From: Candidatus Baldrarchaeota archaeon
GTDB taxonomy: Archaea > Asgardarchaeota > Baldrarchaeia > Baldrarchaeales > DXJG01
NCBI GenBank assembly: GCA_030587435.1
Contig: JAUQZC010000184.1
Span: forward strand, 1-35,222
DNA length: 35,222 bases
Direction of reading: 5' to 3'
The notes beneath the pieces were generated by a model. It had not been told where the DNA came from and did no database searches. It saw only the letters and a list, made by a program, of their open reading frames with translations. Below, one piece after another: positions 8,006 to 16,040 of the stretch. How positions within the stretch are numbered: the stretch's first letter is position 1; the number at the start of each line of letters is the position of its first letter. A program made the position numbers and the translations under genes.

Positions 8006-8018
8006 AAAGTTTAAAAAA
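8006..8018 (+). promoter_or_regulatory. Probable TATA element for the restriction endonuclease gene
   Basis: GAAAAGTTTAAAAAATAGG places an A/T box about 30-40 nt upstream of the ATG at 8047. A GGGGG run lies just before the start codon. The position suits a short-leader archaeal transcript. Confidence 0.4.
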
Positions 8019-8046
8019 TAGGACTGTTACATAATAGGGGGTCAAG

Positions 8047-8889
8047 ATGCCGGAAGAGTTCCCTTGCATAAAATGTGAGCCGATTAAACTACCAAGACCG
8101 CCAGCTAGGGCTACAGAAGCCTTTCTCAGTACTATAGCTCAGGGGATGTGGGCTGAAGAAAAATTAATGGAAGCTATAAATTCTACTTCCCAACTGATAG
8201 CGATTAAATATGGCCAGTCCAGATACAATCATGAGCTAATCTCTAATAAAGAGGCTTGGAAAAAATATGTAACAAAGGTTTATTCGCAAATGAGCAAATT
8301 TGGAAAACGACCTGACATTTTGATATTTAGGAGAGAAGATATATCAACAGATTTACCTCAAGATATTAGTGAAAGAGACGAGGAGGAGATTAAAGATATT
8401 GTATTTAAATCAATAGCAGGAATTGAATGCAGATCTAGTTCATATTATTATGATGAGTATGTGAAAGCTAGAGGAAAGGAGGGTAAAGAACTATCTATTA
8501 CAGTAAAAGAGGAAGATATAGAGAGATTAATTAAGTGGAGGAAGACTTATTGCGGGTCAAAACCCTTATTCTATCTTCAACTCTTTTTTGATAAAGGATT
8601 TTTCATATCCTTCGATAGGGTTTTAGAAATTATTGCTCAAGCTAAAACTAGAAAAATAGAGCACTACAGGTTTGCAGTTGATAGAAAAACAGGAAAAGCT
8701 ACCCACTTTATAGGGATGTCTCATGCCAAGGTATGTTTAATTGCTATTGAGTATCCTAAAGTAGTCGCAAAGTCAATAAAAGCCTGGGATGGGAAAGTTT
8801 ACGCAATCCGAACACCAGAAGGAGGTAAATTCAAATTAAATGAAGAATTCATCCAGGAACTCTTGTCTCTTAAATCTAAATCTGCTTAA
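8047..8889 (+). CDS. Type II restriction endonuclease, AccI-like
   Basis: A 280-residue protein convergent with, and overlapping by 54 bp, the gene of a gamma-class adenine methyltransferase, the usual arrangement of a Type II restriction pair. A PD-(D/E)xK-type site is suggested by KRPDILIF (Asp90) and, after an acidic insert, AGIECRSSSYYYDEY (Glu127, with Arg129 where Lys is usual). From overall layout I believe it belongs to the AccI family (GT/MKAC cutters), but the recognition site cannot be read from the sequence. It would cleave unmethylated foreign DNA in the cytoplasm. Codon use lacks the 5'-T/G to 3'-A/C drift of neighbouring native genes, in keeping with transfer. Confidence 0.72.
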   Translation: MPEEFPCIKCEPIKLPRPPARATEAFLSTIAQGMWAEEKLMEAINSTSQLIAIKYGQSRYNHELISNKEAWKKYVTKVYSQMSKFGKRPDILIFRREDISTDLPQDISERDEEEIKDIVFKSIAGIECRSSSYYYDEYVKARGKEGKELSITVKEEDIERLIKWRKTYCGSKPLFYLQLFFDKGFFISFDRVLEIIAQAKTRKIEHYRFAVDRKTGKATHFIGMSHAKVCLIAIEYPKVVAKSIKAWDGKVYAIRTPEGGKFKLNEEFIQELLSLKSKSA

Positions 8890-10671
8890 TATGTCTTTTA
8901 TAGTGGCATCAATTATTTTTTTAACTTCATTTTCTTTCTTGGGGTCTTGTCTCGAAATCATACATAACTTATCAAAAAGATTTGCTAACCTTTTTATGTC
9001 ATCTTGGCTAATATTTTTTACATCGATGACTGGAAGGTTTTCAAGGTCTTTTGGTTCAAGTTTTCTTAATCCAGTTCCGTAAATTCTTCCGTAGTAGGTT
9101 GCTATTTCCTTACATATATTTGAGTTAAGATAAGCGAGCAATGCTTTCAACTTTAACTCATCATTAAAGAGAGGGTAAATGCAATGAAATGGTGTTAGAT
9201 TAAGAACTTTTGCTTTATTAAAAACGAACCTCATCCGTTCCCTACTGAAAACTAAAGCTAAGATCGGTGCAGGCTTACGTTTATCTACCATATACCAAAT
9301 TTTTCTATGGGATGGTATATATCTCCTATTAACACCTAGTTTTAAACCGTATTCTAAATATGCTTTTAGTGACTCTGGAGGTTGTTTAGAAAAACAGTAA
9401 AGCAAAAAAACGTTTTCACCTTTTTTTCTTAGCATATCCCAATCTTTAGAGGTAAAATCGTAATGAGGGCAATGTGAAGCTTTAGCTACGACAGATTTTA
9501 AATATTGTCTTGGTATGGAAAACTTCTTTATTGTTTGTTCCGATAAAGTAAAGAAAGCGTTATAACCAGTGGCTATGCCTCTATCGACGGTTGCTATGGT
9601 GGATAATGGTATTAACTTATGTAAAATATTTCCAAAGTTGTTATTTTTAACAAAGTATGTAAGCCACTTTTCTTTTGGATCTAGTTGATGTTGGTGGATT
9701 TTTGTAATGTATTTAAGACTTTCCAAATTTTCTAAAGATTGTTGGTAATTATCATCAAGTCTTATGAACTTTACCTGATGTTCTCTTTCTGGTTTCTCTT
9801 TTTTAAGGAGTGTTATTAATCCAGTAGTCATTACATTCTCGAATACTTCCTTTTCAAGTCCTACGAGTATGAAAGCTTCTATCTTAAAATTCTCTATAAG
9901 GAATTTCTTAAGTTCTTGTCCATAACCTGTGTAAAGAAATTCACTTGGCGTTATAAATGCAATTCGCCCACCATCCTTGATGAACTTAGAGGTCTGTACA
10001 AAGAAGAGTGTATAAATATTAGTTAATCGGGTTATTTGAATACCAAATTCCCGAGCAATCCTTATAACAATATTTCTATCAAAACCGTGAAACTTTATGT
10101 AGGGTGGATTACACACTACAAAATCATACTTATCTTCAGATTCCCAACTAAGAAAATCACCTTTAATTAGCGTTAAATTATTGATATCAACACCTAACAA
10201 TTTAAGACGAATGAAACAAGCATTAAGTAATATTGGATCTATATCAATTCCCGTTAATCGAAAATCCTTTTTCTTCTTAAGCAATGAAAAAGCTTTTGAT
10301 AGAAATATCCCAGTACCAACTCCAGGGTCAAGAACGTTTTTTCCACCTTCTGAAAGCCCCCACGTAACCATAAATTCTGCAATATTTGGTGGCGTGAAAA
10401 ATTGACCATACTTTCTTCGATATTTTCGAGGAATTAATATATTATATATATCATCTATTATATCAGGATTATCTATAACTTGTTGAACAAGTTGATTAAG
10501 TTTTTCTTTAATTTTTACACTTGAATAATCTTTGACATCCAATGTATATGGTAATGTTACTCCTATTTTATCAGCAACCTTACTAACTAGTTTGTGGAAA
10601 AATAATCTAGCATCTTCTTCGCTAAGCTTTTTTTTCATTTTTCTAATAACGTGTAAAGTCTCATTAACCAT
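8836..10671 (-). CDS. DNA N6-adenine methyltransferase of the restriction system (M.AccI/HincII-like)
   Basis: 611 residues from ATG 10671, chosen because AGGTGG lies 5 nt upstream; an upstream GTG at 10680 is less well placed. Gamma-class motif order is clear (numbered from that upstream GTG, three residues earlier): motif X YGQFFTPP (91-98), motif I DPGVGTGIFL (118-127), motif II GIDIDP, motif IV VVCNPPY (NPPY 191-194). A long C-terminal target-recognition region follows, ending near RIYGTGLRKLEPKDLENLPV. It protects host DNA from the convergent nuclease by methylating adenine in the shared site. It overlaps the AbrB-like gene upstream by 8 nt, so the two are co-transcribed and probably translationally coupled. 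Confidence 0.93.
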   Translation of the reverse strand: MVNETLHVIRKMKKKLSEEDARLFFHKLVSKVADKIGVTLPYTLDVKDYSSVKIKEKLNQLVQQVIDNPDIIDDIYNILIPRKYRRKYGQFFTPPNIAEFMVTWGLSEGGKNVLDPGVGTGIFLSKAFSLLKKKKDFRLTGIDIDPILLNACFIRLKLLGVDINNLTLIKGDFLSWESEDKYDFVVCNPPYIKFHGFDRNIVIRIAREFGIQITRLTNIYTLFFVQTSKFIKDGGRIAFITPSEFLYTGYGQELKKFLIENFKIEAFILVGLEKEVFENVMTTGLITLLKKEKPEREHQVKFIRLDDNYQQSLENLESLKYITKIHQHQLDPKEKWLTYFVKNNNFGNILHKLIPLSTIATVDRGIATGYNAFFTLSEQTIKKFSIPRQYLKSVVAKASHCPHYDFTSKDWDMLRKKGENVFLLYCFSKQPPESLKAYLEYGLKLGVNRRYIPSHRKIWYMVDKRKPAPILALVFSRERMRFVFNKAKVLNLTPFHCIYPLFNDELKLKALLAYLNSNICKEIATYYGRIYGTGLRKLEPKDLENLPVIDVKNISQDDIKRLANLFDKLCMISRQDPKKENEVKKIIDATIKDILSRFRFKRQEFLDEFFI

Positions 10672-10858
10672 TTTTACCACCTTTCAGCGGTCTCACTACA
10701 ATTATAAGCTCTCCGTTCTCAGCTCTGATTTCCCAGTTGAGCTTATCTCCCTCTGAGAGGTTAAACTGCTTGACAATTCCCATAGGAATAGTTGTTCTCA
10801 AAGATTTACTTTTTGATGTAGCTCTGGTAAGCACGGTAATCTCTCCCACGTCAATCAC
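10664..10858 (-). CDS. AbrB/SpoVT-type DNA-binding protein, possible controller of the restriction locus
   Basis: A 64-residue swapped-hairpin AbrB-family protein: TSKSKSLRTTIPMGIVKQFN then LSEGDKLNWEIRAENGELII. The first segment is the SxxxRxTIP motif of the DNA-binding loop. Such proteins act as antitoxins or repressors. No toxin gene follows. Instead its last codons overlap the start of the methyltransferase gene, so it is placed like a control protein of a restriction system. The promoter region holds several matches to TAGGTAAA, including one between the TATA box and the ATG, which would allow autorepression. The transcript is probably leaderless. The family is sure; the control role is inferred. 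Confidence 0.85.
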   Translation of the reverse strand: MIDVGEITVLTRATSKSKSLRTTIPMGIVKQFNLSEGDKLNWEIRAENGELIIVVRPLKGGKNG

Positions 10859-10870
10859 CTATTGTAGTCA

Positions 10871-10970
10871 TAGGTAAAATTATTTATAAAATTTTTGACC
10901 TAAGATTTTACCAAAAATTCTTTAAGTAGGTAAACTTATACACCTAATAATAGGTAAAATTTCAGGTAAG
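10871..10970. promoter_or_regulatory. Array of TAGGTAAA-type sites (candidate operators)
   Basis: TAGGTAAAAT occurs twice identically (10871-10880 and 10951-10960). Related copies are TAGGTAAAC (10927-10935), CAGGTAAG (10963-10970), the inverted ATTTTACC (10905-10912) and inverted CACCTA (10941-10946). Six related sites in 100 bp directly upstream of an AbrB-like gene suggest an autoregulatory binding array. It lies between that gene and the HEAT pseudogene. Confidence 0.55.
10882..10892 (-). promoter_or_regulatory. TATA box of the AbrB-methylase unit
   Basis: Read leftward this is ATTTTATAAAT, centred about 28 nt before the ATG at 10858. Transcription would then begin at or very near the start codon (leaderless). 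A TAGGTAAAAT site sits between box and start. Confidence 0.55.
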
Positions 10971-10993
10971 ATGATTGGTATAGAAGTGTGCCG

Positions 10994-11714
10994 ATGTTAG
11001 GAAAAACTGAAAAATAAAAGGTTACGTTGATATATTAAAAAATGAGATCGATGAACTGCTTGAAGCCTTAATGGACTACTGCAAAAAAGATGAAGCTGAA
11101 TGCTTAGCAGAAATAATACACACAATTTGGAAAAAATATCCGAACCAAGTAGAAGAAAAAATAGAAAAATTTGGGACACACTAAACGAATACACCATTGA
11201 AACCATCGAGTGGCTCGCCCTCGAATCCTCCAAGATGGTTCTAAAACTAACTCCAAAACTCAAAGAAAACTTATACAACAAAACCTACAACGAAATCTAC
11301 CAAGAACTCAGCACATCAGCCGCACTAACACTACTATACATAGGAATAGACTACCCACAGCTAATCGAAGACACACTACCCAAAATAACAGAATACCTCA
11401 CCCACCCATACGAAGAAGTCTACGAAAACCTAAGCGACAACCTAACAATCCTCATCAAAAAACACCCCCAAACCATCAGCAAAATACTACCAAAACTCCT
11501 TCAAATACTACCAAAACTCCTCACCAACAAAAAATACAGCAAACACCACATCACAAAAATAGCCAACCTCCTAAAAACAATCACCACCACAAAACCAGAA
11601 ACACTCAACAAAATAACCCCACTCCTCAACAAACTCAACAAAACCGACAACGAAAACCACAGAAAAATCAAACTAATACTTGAAAAAATCAACAAAACAC
11701 AAAAACAAAAATAA
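10994..11714 (+). pseudogene. Truncated, frameshifted HEAT-repeat gene (paralogue of the one at 33-34 kb)
   Basis: The frame with GYVDILKNEIDELLEAL and LAEIIHTIWKKYPNQVEEKI matches YIDVFKDKIDDLIERL and LLHIIWKKYPKLVKEKI of the intact HEAT protein at 33171-34490. It then shifts by one base within the A-run near 11165 into IWDTLNEYTIETIEWLAL, IGIDYPQLIEDTLPKI and ISKILPKLLQIL. These align in order with the rest of that protein, including the near-identical GMKYPQLIEDIIPKL. The amino half is missing, and further shifts appear around 11008. The last ~500 nt are almost free of G and T in third positions. This is a decayed duplicate; a homopolymer sequencing error could explain the 11165 shift but not the lost half. 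Confidence 0.75.
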
Positions 11715-11748
11715 AACACCAAAACAACCACTTCAAACAAAAAGTCAT

Positions 11749-11875
<127 letters not shown>

Positions 11876-11945
11876 GTTTTTTGGTGGTTGTTTGTGTGGG
11901 TTGTTTTGTTTGTGTTTTGGTTTAGGTTTGTGTGTTTTGGTTTTA

Positions 11946-12593
11946 TTATTTTTGTTTTATTTTTAAAATGTTTTTAAGGATATAGGCTGGTAGGTCGAAG
12001 GTTTTTTTGACTTTGTTTAATATTATGGTGTCGCTTGTGGCTATTATTCCTGGGGTTTGGGTTAGTTCTTTGTCTGGGTGTTTTGTTGTTTTTGCGGTTC
12101 CTTTTATGTTGTTTTTTTGTAGGAGGTTTCTTATTTTTGCTGCGAGTTCTCCGCTTTTGCTGATGGGTTGGTCTAGTATGAAGATTGCTTCTGCTGGTTT
12201 TAGGTTTTTGATGGCTTGTATGATTAGGTTTAGGGCTTTTTCTGTTAGGTTTGTTATTTTGTATTTTCTGAAGATTGCTGAGATGTCTCTTATGTATCCG
12301 TTGTCTGCTTTTAATATGATGCCGTTTTTTAGCATGGTTTCTACGGTTATTAGGACGTTGTAGCAGTCCACTACTAGTCTGTTATTTTCTACTTCGCTTT
12401 CTTTAACTAGTTTTTCTCTTCTTTGGGTGGCTTCTTTCTCTGGGAATATTGTTCTGTAAAGTATGTGTCTCTCTGTTTCATTTAATAGATATCGTTCTCC
12501 TACAAATCTTAGTGCACTTTTCTTATTGTAACCTCTTTCTAGCAGGTATTTGTAGTCTTTTGCAGCTTCTAGGAGTTTTCTCTCATTTTTCAT
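11946..12593 (-). CDS. DUF434 / COG2454 family protein
   Basis: 215 residues, a conserved archaeal family of unknown function. The N-terminal helical part (AKDYKYLLERGYNKKSALRF) is the DUF434 region. The second half begins VVDCYNVLITVETMLKNGII and continues with DNGYIRDIS and IFILDQPISKSGELA. The early VDCYN and later ILDQPIS and TSDTIIL acidic positions recall PIN/NYN-like nucleases, so an RNA-related role is possible but unproven. The ATG at 12593 is preceded by AAGGAGA. It follows rpl12 at the end of the ribosomal gene run. The coding strand is strongly A/C-biased at the 3' end. Confidence 0.8.
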   Translation of the reverse strand: MKNERKLLEAAKDYKYLLERGYNKKSALRFVGERYLLNETERHILYRTIFPEKEATQRREKLVKESEVENNRLVVDCYNVLITVETMLKNGIILKADNGYIRDISAIFRKYKITNLTEKALNLIIQAIKNLKPAEAIFILDQPISKSGELAAKIRNLLQKNNIKGTAKTTKHPDKELTQTPGIIATSDTIILNKVKKTFDLPAYILKNILKIKQK

Positions 12594-12703
12594 GTTTTTC
12601 TCCTTATAAAATATAGAATGGAAAAAAGCTTTCTAGTTTTCTTGTCTTGTTATGTTCCGGCGGTGTTTGCGTGAGTGTTTTTGATGTGCTTTGGTTTCAT
12701 TTG

Positions 12704-13009
<306 letters not shown>

Positions 13010-13026
13010 ATTTTTCACCTCCGAAA

Positions 13027-14046
13027 TTATCCGAAGAGTGATCCTAAACCTAATTCTTCTTCCTCTTCTTCCTCTTCCTTCTTTTCTTCTTTCTTCTCCT
13101 CTTCTTTTACCTCAGCTTTTTCTACTGGTTGAGGAACTGTAGTGACTACTTCACTTGGCAGTGCGTCTGGTTTTATCTCAAGTATTTTACTTGCAAGGCT
13201 TGTTGCTTCGACGTGGGCTTTCGATAGGATGTATGGTAGGGTTTCTTTGGTTGGTATGCATGCGTTTATCGATAGGTTTATTGCTTCGCTATATGCTTTT
13301 TGCAGTAGTATGGGCATTGTGTCAGTGGTTGGTACTGTGGCGTTTAGAGCTAGATTGAATGCTTCTATGTGGGCGGTTTGTATTTGTCGTTTTATTTCTT
13401 CTGGGTGTATTGTTAGTTCTTCCTCTGTAAATATAACTCCGTCGTCGTATGCGGCGTGGAGAGATAATCCTACTTCCATGGGTTCTATGCCGAGTCTTGA
13501 AAGGACTAATGCCAGTTTTCTTGAGATTTTTTCTCCCTTTTTGCAGACGACGGTGTCTTTTGCTACCCATACTGATCCGGATTGTACTTTGGTGGGGATT
13601 CCTACTTCGTTTAGTTCGCTGATTACTGGTCCAGGTGGGAGCCCTGTGTTGCCTTCTGGCACTATTATATCGCTTTGAGCTATTTGACCGGCTTTTGCGG
13701 GGGCTTTTGCTTTGTTTCTTTCTAGGAAGAGATTTATTTTTACCGGGTTTTCGTTTGTAAATACAAATGCGCATGATCCAGTAATGTAATCTGCAAGTTT
13801 TTCAATACCTGGTTTAAATTTTTTAGCTTTGTTTAAAGCTATTTTCATTAATGTGTTTTTTGCCATTTTAATTAGGACTCTGCCTCTTAACATGTTTCTT
13901 AATCTTTGAACTTGGTGTGCTCCAATTGTATCCATTTTTGTTAAAGCTATTACTTTATGCTTTTTGATTAGATTAACTAACTCGTCTACTATTTTTACTT
14001 TATGTTCAGGTACAGGTCTTCCCTGCTTAGTAACAGCTATAGCCAT
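13027..14046 (-). CDS. rpl10: Ribosomal protein L10 (P0, stalk base)
   Basis: 339 residues from ATG 14046; a GTG three codons upstream is possible. The 23S rRNA-binding domain opens [20 protein letters not shown] and continues with [12 protein letters not shown]. The archaeal insertion [20 protein letters not shown] follows, then long helices that carry L12 dimers, then an acidic tail ending LGLGSLFG. It anchors the stalk that activates translational GTPases. It sits between rpl1 and rpl12, with short gaps consistent with one transcript. Confidence 0.97.
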   Translation of the reverse strand: MAIAVTKQGRPVPEHKVKIVDELVNLIKKHKVIALTKMDTIGAHQVQRLRNMLRGRVLIKMAKNTLMKIALNKAKKFKPGIEKLADYITGSCAFVFTNENPVKINLFLERNKAKAPAKAGQIAQSDIIVPEGNTGLPPGPVISELNEVGIPTKVQSGSVWVAKDTVVCKKGEKISRKLALVLSRLGIEPMEVGLSLHAAYDDGVIFTEEELTIHPEEIKRQIQTAHIEAFNLALNATVPTTDTMPILLQKAYSEAINLSINACIPTKETLPYILSKAHVEATSLASKILEIKPDALPSEVVTTVPQPVEKAEVKEEEKKEEKKEEEEEEEELGLGSLFG

Positions 14047-14081
14047 GCTGTTCACATCCCTTATGGGTTAGTTCATCATAG

Positions 14082-14735
14082 TTATTTTGTTTTAATGGGA
14101 ACTGGTGGTCCCATGGTTGTTTTAACGTATATGCTTTTTATATTTTGTATGCCTTTTTCAAGTTTTTCGAGTAGGAATTCTAAAACTGCTTTTATGTTTT
14201 CAGCTATTTTTTCATCTTCCATATCTTTTGTTCCAACTCTAACATGAATTACAGGGTTATTTCTCATTCTAATTCTAACAGTTCTTCTGTATTGTTCTAC
14301 TAGAGATTTTACGTCGGCGGTGGGCGGTATAGGTTTGGGCATTTTACCTCTTGGACCTAAAACAGGGCCAAGGGATCTACCAACTAGGGGCATTAAATCA
14401 ACTTGAGCGAGAAAGAAGTCGAATTGTTTTGCTAGTTTTTTCGCTGCTTTTCGATCTGATAGGAATTTTTCAAGGTCTGTTCTTGATAATACTGAGTCTA
14501 TTCCCTCATTTTTTGCTCTAACTTCAAGATCTCCACTAGCTATGACACAAACCTTTACGGGTTTATTAATTGGATGGGGAAGCGTGATTTCGGTACTTAT
14601 TCTATTTTCAGGTTTTTTTAAATCTAAATTTTTAAAGCTAATAGATAGGTCTATTGATTCTTTAAATTTTCTTTCCTTTGCTTTCTCTTTTGCTTCTTTC
14701 ACAGCCTCGATTATCTTTTTAATGTCTATGGGCAT
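14082..14735 (-). CDS. rpl1: Ribosomal protein L1
   Basis: 217 residues. L1 binds helices 76-78 of 23S rRNA and forms the mobile arm that helps release tRNA from the E site. Clear L1 signatures are LVGRSLGPVLGPRGKMPKPI and VRIRMRNNPVIHVRVGT. The ATG at 14735 is preceded by GAGGGATGCAAC. It lies between rpl11, after a 122-bp gap, and rpl10. In many archaea L1 also represses its own mRNA; I see no operator I could defend. Confidence 0.97.
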   Translation of the reverse strand: MPIDIKKIIEAVKEAKEKAKERKFKESIDLSISFKNLDLKKPENRISTEITLPHPINKPVKVCVIASGDLEVRAKNEGIDSVLSRTDLEKFLSDRKAAKKLAKQFDFFLAQVDLMPLVGRSLGPVLGPRGKMPKPIPPTADVKSLVEQYRRTVRIRMRNNPVIHVRVGTKDMEDEKIAENIKAVLEFLLEKLEKGIQNIKSIYVKTTMGPPVPIKTK

Positions 14736-14857
14736 GTTGCATCCCTCAGGGTGGTCAAATTTAGGATGGTGGTTTTAAATTAATGTTAAATGATCGTTAA
14801 TTTACAAGATTAAAATGCTGGAGGAAATAGCAAGAAATCTAATATAAAGTTAATGTT

Positions 14858-15346
14858 TTACTCTTCAGAAAGTAAGTTGTCCCAAACACTTTCATCGATT
14901 TCTTTTTGAATTTCTCTAGGGTCTTTACCCTCTACTGTCACGCCCATGCTGACGCAGGTTCCAAGTACTGTTTTAACGGCGCTTTTAAGATCTTTTACAA
15001 TTAGATCTCCCATTTTTGCTTTTGCAATTTTAACTACTTGCTCCATTTTTAGATCTCCGATCTTATTTCCTTTTGGATCTCCGCTTCCTTTATCTTTACC
15101 CAGTTCTTTGAGTATTAGGGCGCTTGTAGGTGGGGTGCCTACTTCTACCCAGAATTCTTTTGTTTCTTGGTCTACTGTTATTTTTACTGGTACTTTTAGT
15201 CCTGCAAAGTCTTTGGTAAGTTCATTTATTTTTTGAACGACCATATATAGGTTTACACCGGTTGGTCCTAATGCTGGTCCTATGGGGGGGCCAGCGCTAG
15301 CTTTTCCACCATCAACTAGTACTTCAAGTGTGACTTTTTTACCCAT
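14858..15346 (-). CDS. rpl11: Ribosomal protein L11
   Basis: 162 residues. The N-terminal domain has the conserved [20 protein letters not shown] and [12 protein letters not shown]. The C-terminal rRNA-binding domain includes [20 protein letters not shown] and the closing [20 protein letters not shown]. It binds the GTPase-associated centre next to the L10-L12 stalk. The ATG at 15346 follows GGTGGTGA. It is 12 bp from spt5. Confidence 0.97.
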   Translation of the reverse strand: MGKKVTLEVLVDGGKASAGPPIGPALGPTGVNLYMVVQKINELTKDFAGLKVPVKITVDQETKEFWVEVGTPPTSALILKELGKDKGSGDPKGNKIGDLKMEQVVKIAKAKMGDLIVKDLKSAVKTVLGTCVSMGVTVEGKDPREIQKEIDESVWDNLLSEE

Positions 15347-15358
15347 GATTCACCACCT

Positions 15359-15829
15359 TTATTCTTCTTTTTCTACGATTTTTACGAAGTCTGCTCGAAC
15401 TTTTATTGGAATGGGTACGGGAGATTCAAACAATTCGACTACGACTTCTTCTTTTGACTCATCTACTCTAACAACTTTTGCTTTTTCTCCTTTAAACGGT
15501 CCTCCTGTTATTTCAACTATATCTCCTTCACTGACAGCCTCTAAGGCTGGTTTTGGTGCTAGAAAATGTTCCATTTCTGATATATCTATTTTTCCAGCCA
15601 GCTTGCTTCTGACATGTGGAAGCCCAGTGATTGCCTGTAAGACATCATATGGGGTTGCTGCTTCTATAAAAATGTATCCTCTTACTCCTTCAGGTATGAG
15701 AATAGCTCTTATTGCTAGTTTTCGTGCTTTTGCCCTTTCTTCAATTAGCGTTGCAACTATTTTTTCTTGACCAGTGGTTGTTCTTACTACGAAAATGCCT
15801 GACTTTGCTTTGGGCCTTGTTTCTGACAT
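15359..15829 (-). CDS. spt5: Transcription elongation factor Spt5 (NusG homologue)
   Basis: 156 residues from ATG 15829, chosen because GAGGGGG lies just upstream; the frame is open 11 codons further but without support. The NGN domain contains IFVVRTTTGQEKIVATLIEE and the IFIEAATPYDVLQAI region, followed by a KOW domain with EGDIVEITGGPFKGEKAKVV. It binds the RNA polymerase clamp, with Spt4 encoded elsewhere, and makes elongation processive. It lies 13 bp from secE, the ancient secE-nusG pairing. Confidence 0.96.
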   Translation of the reverse strand: MSETRPKAKSGIFVVRTTTGQEKIVATLIEERAKARKLAIRAILIPEGVRGYIFIEAATPYDVLQAITGLPHVRSKLAGKIDISEMEHFLAPKPALEAVSEGDIVEITGGPFKGEKAKVVRVDESKEEVVVELFESPVPIPIKVRADFVKIVEKEE

Positions 15830-15842
15830 TTTTCCCCCTCGT

Positions 15843-16010
15843 TTATCGGAACAGTAACGCAAAAATTAATCTAATTAGGAACGCAATAAGGCCTATAATA
15901 AGAATGCCTATTACAGATATCCTTATGCTAAGTTTAAGTTCTTCTCCAGTAGGTTTTTTTGCTAGTTTTAGTAATCTTCTTACATTTCTTAGGAAAGACT
16001 CTATATCCAT
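15843..16010 (-). CDS. secE: Protein translocase subunit SecE (Sec61 gamma)
   Basis: A 55-residue protein: MDIESFLRNVRRLLKLAKKP, then TGEELKLSIRISVIGILIIG, then LIAFLIRLIFALLFR. It has an amphipathic N-terminal helix with the K-x-A-x-KP-T-x-x-E pattern and a single membrane helix, the archaeal/eukaryal SecE layout. It clamps SecY in the membrane channel. It ends 13 bp before spt5 and begins 30 bp after ftsZ. Length, motif and position next to spt5 agree. Confidence 0.92.
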   Translation of the reverse strand: MDIESFLRNVRRLLKLAKKPTGEELKLSIRISVIGILIIGLIAFLIRLIFALLFR

Positions 16011-16040
16011 CTGTTACACCTTTGACTAAAGTTTGCTGTT

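Noticed and set aside
11210..11683. Plus-strand 157-codon ORF rich in Asn, Gln, His, Thr and Pro
   Set aside because: It arises from the A/C-only composition of the HEAT pseudogene's 3' half, which leaves few stop codons in any frame.
14736..14760. L1 autoregulatory binding site in the rpl1 leader (GAGGGATGCAAC)
   Set aside because: The string only loosely recalls L1 RNA targets and also serves as the ribosome-binding region. There is no defensible secondary structure.
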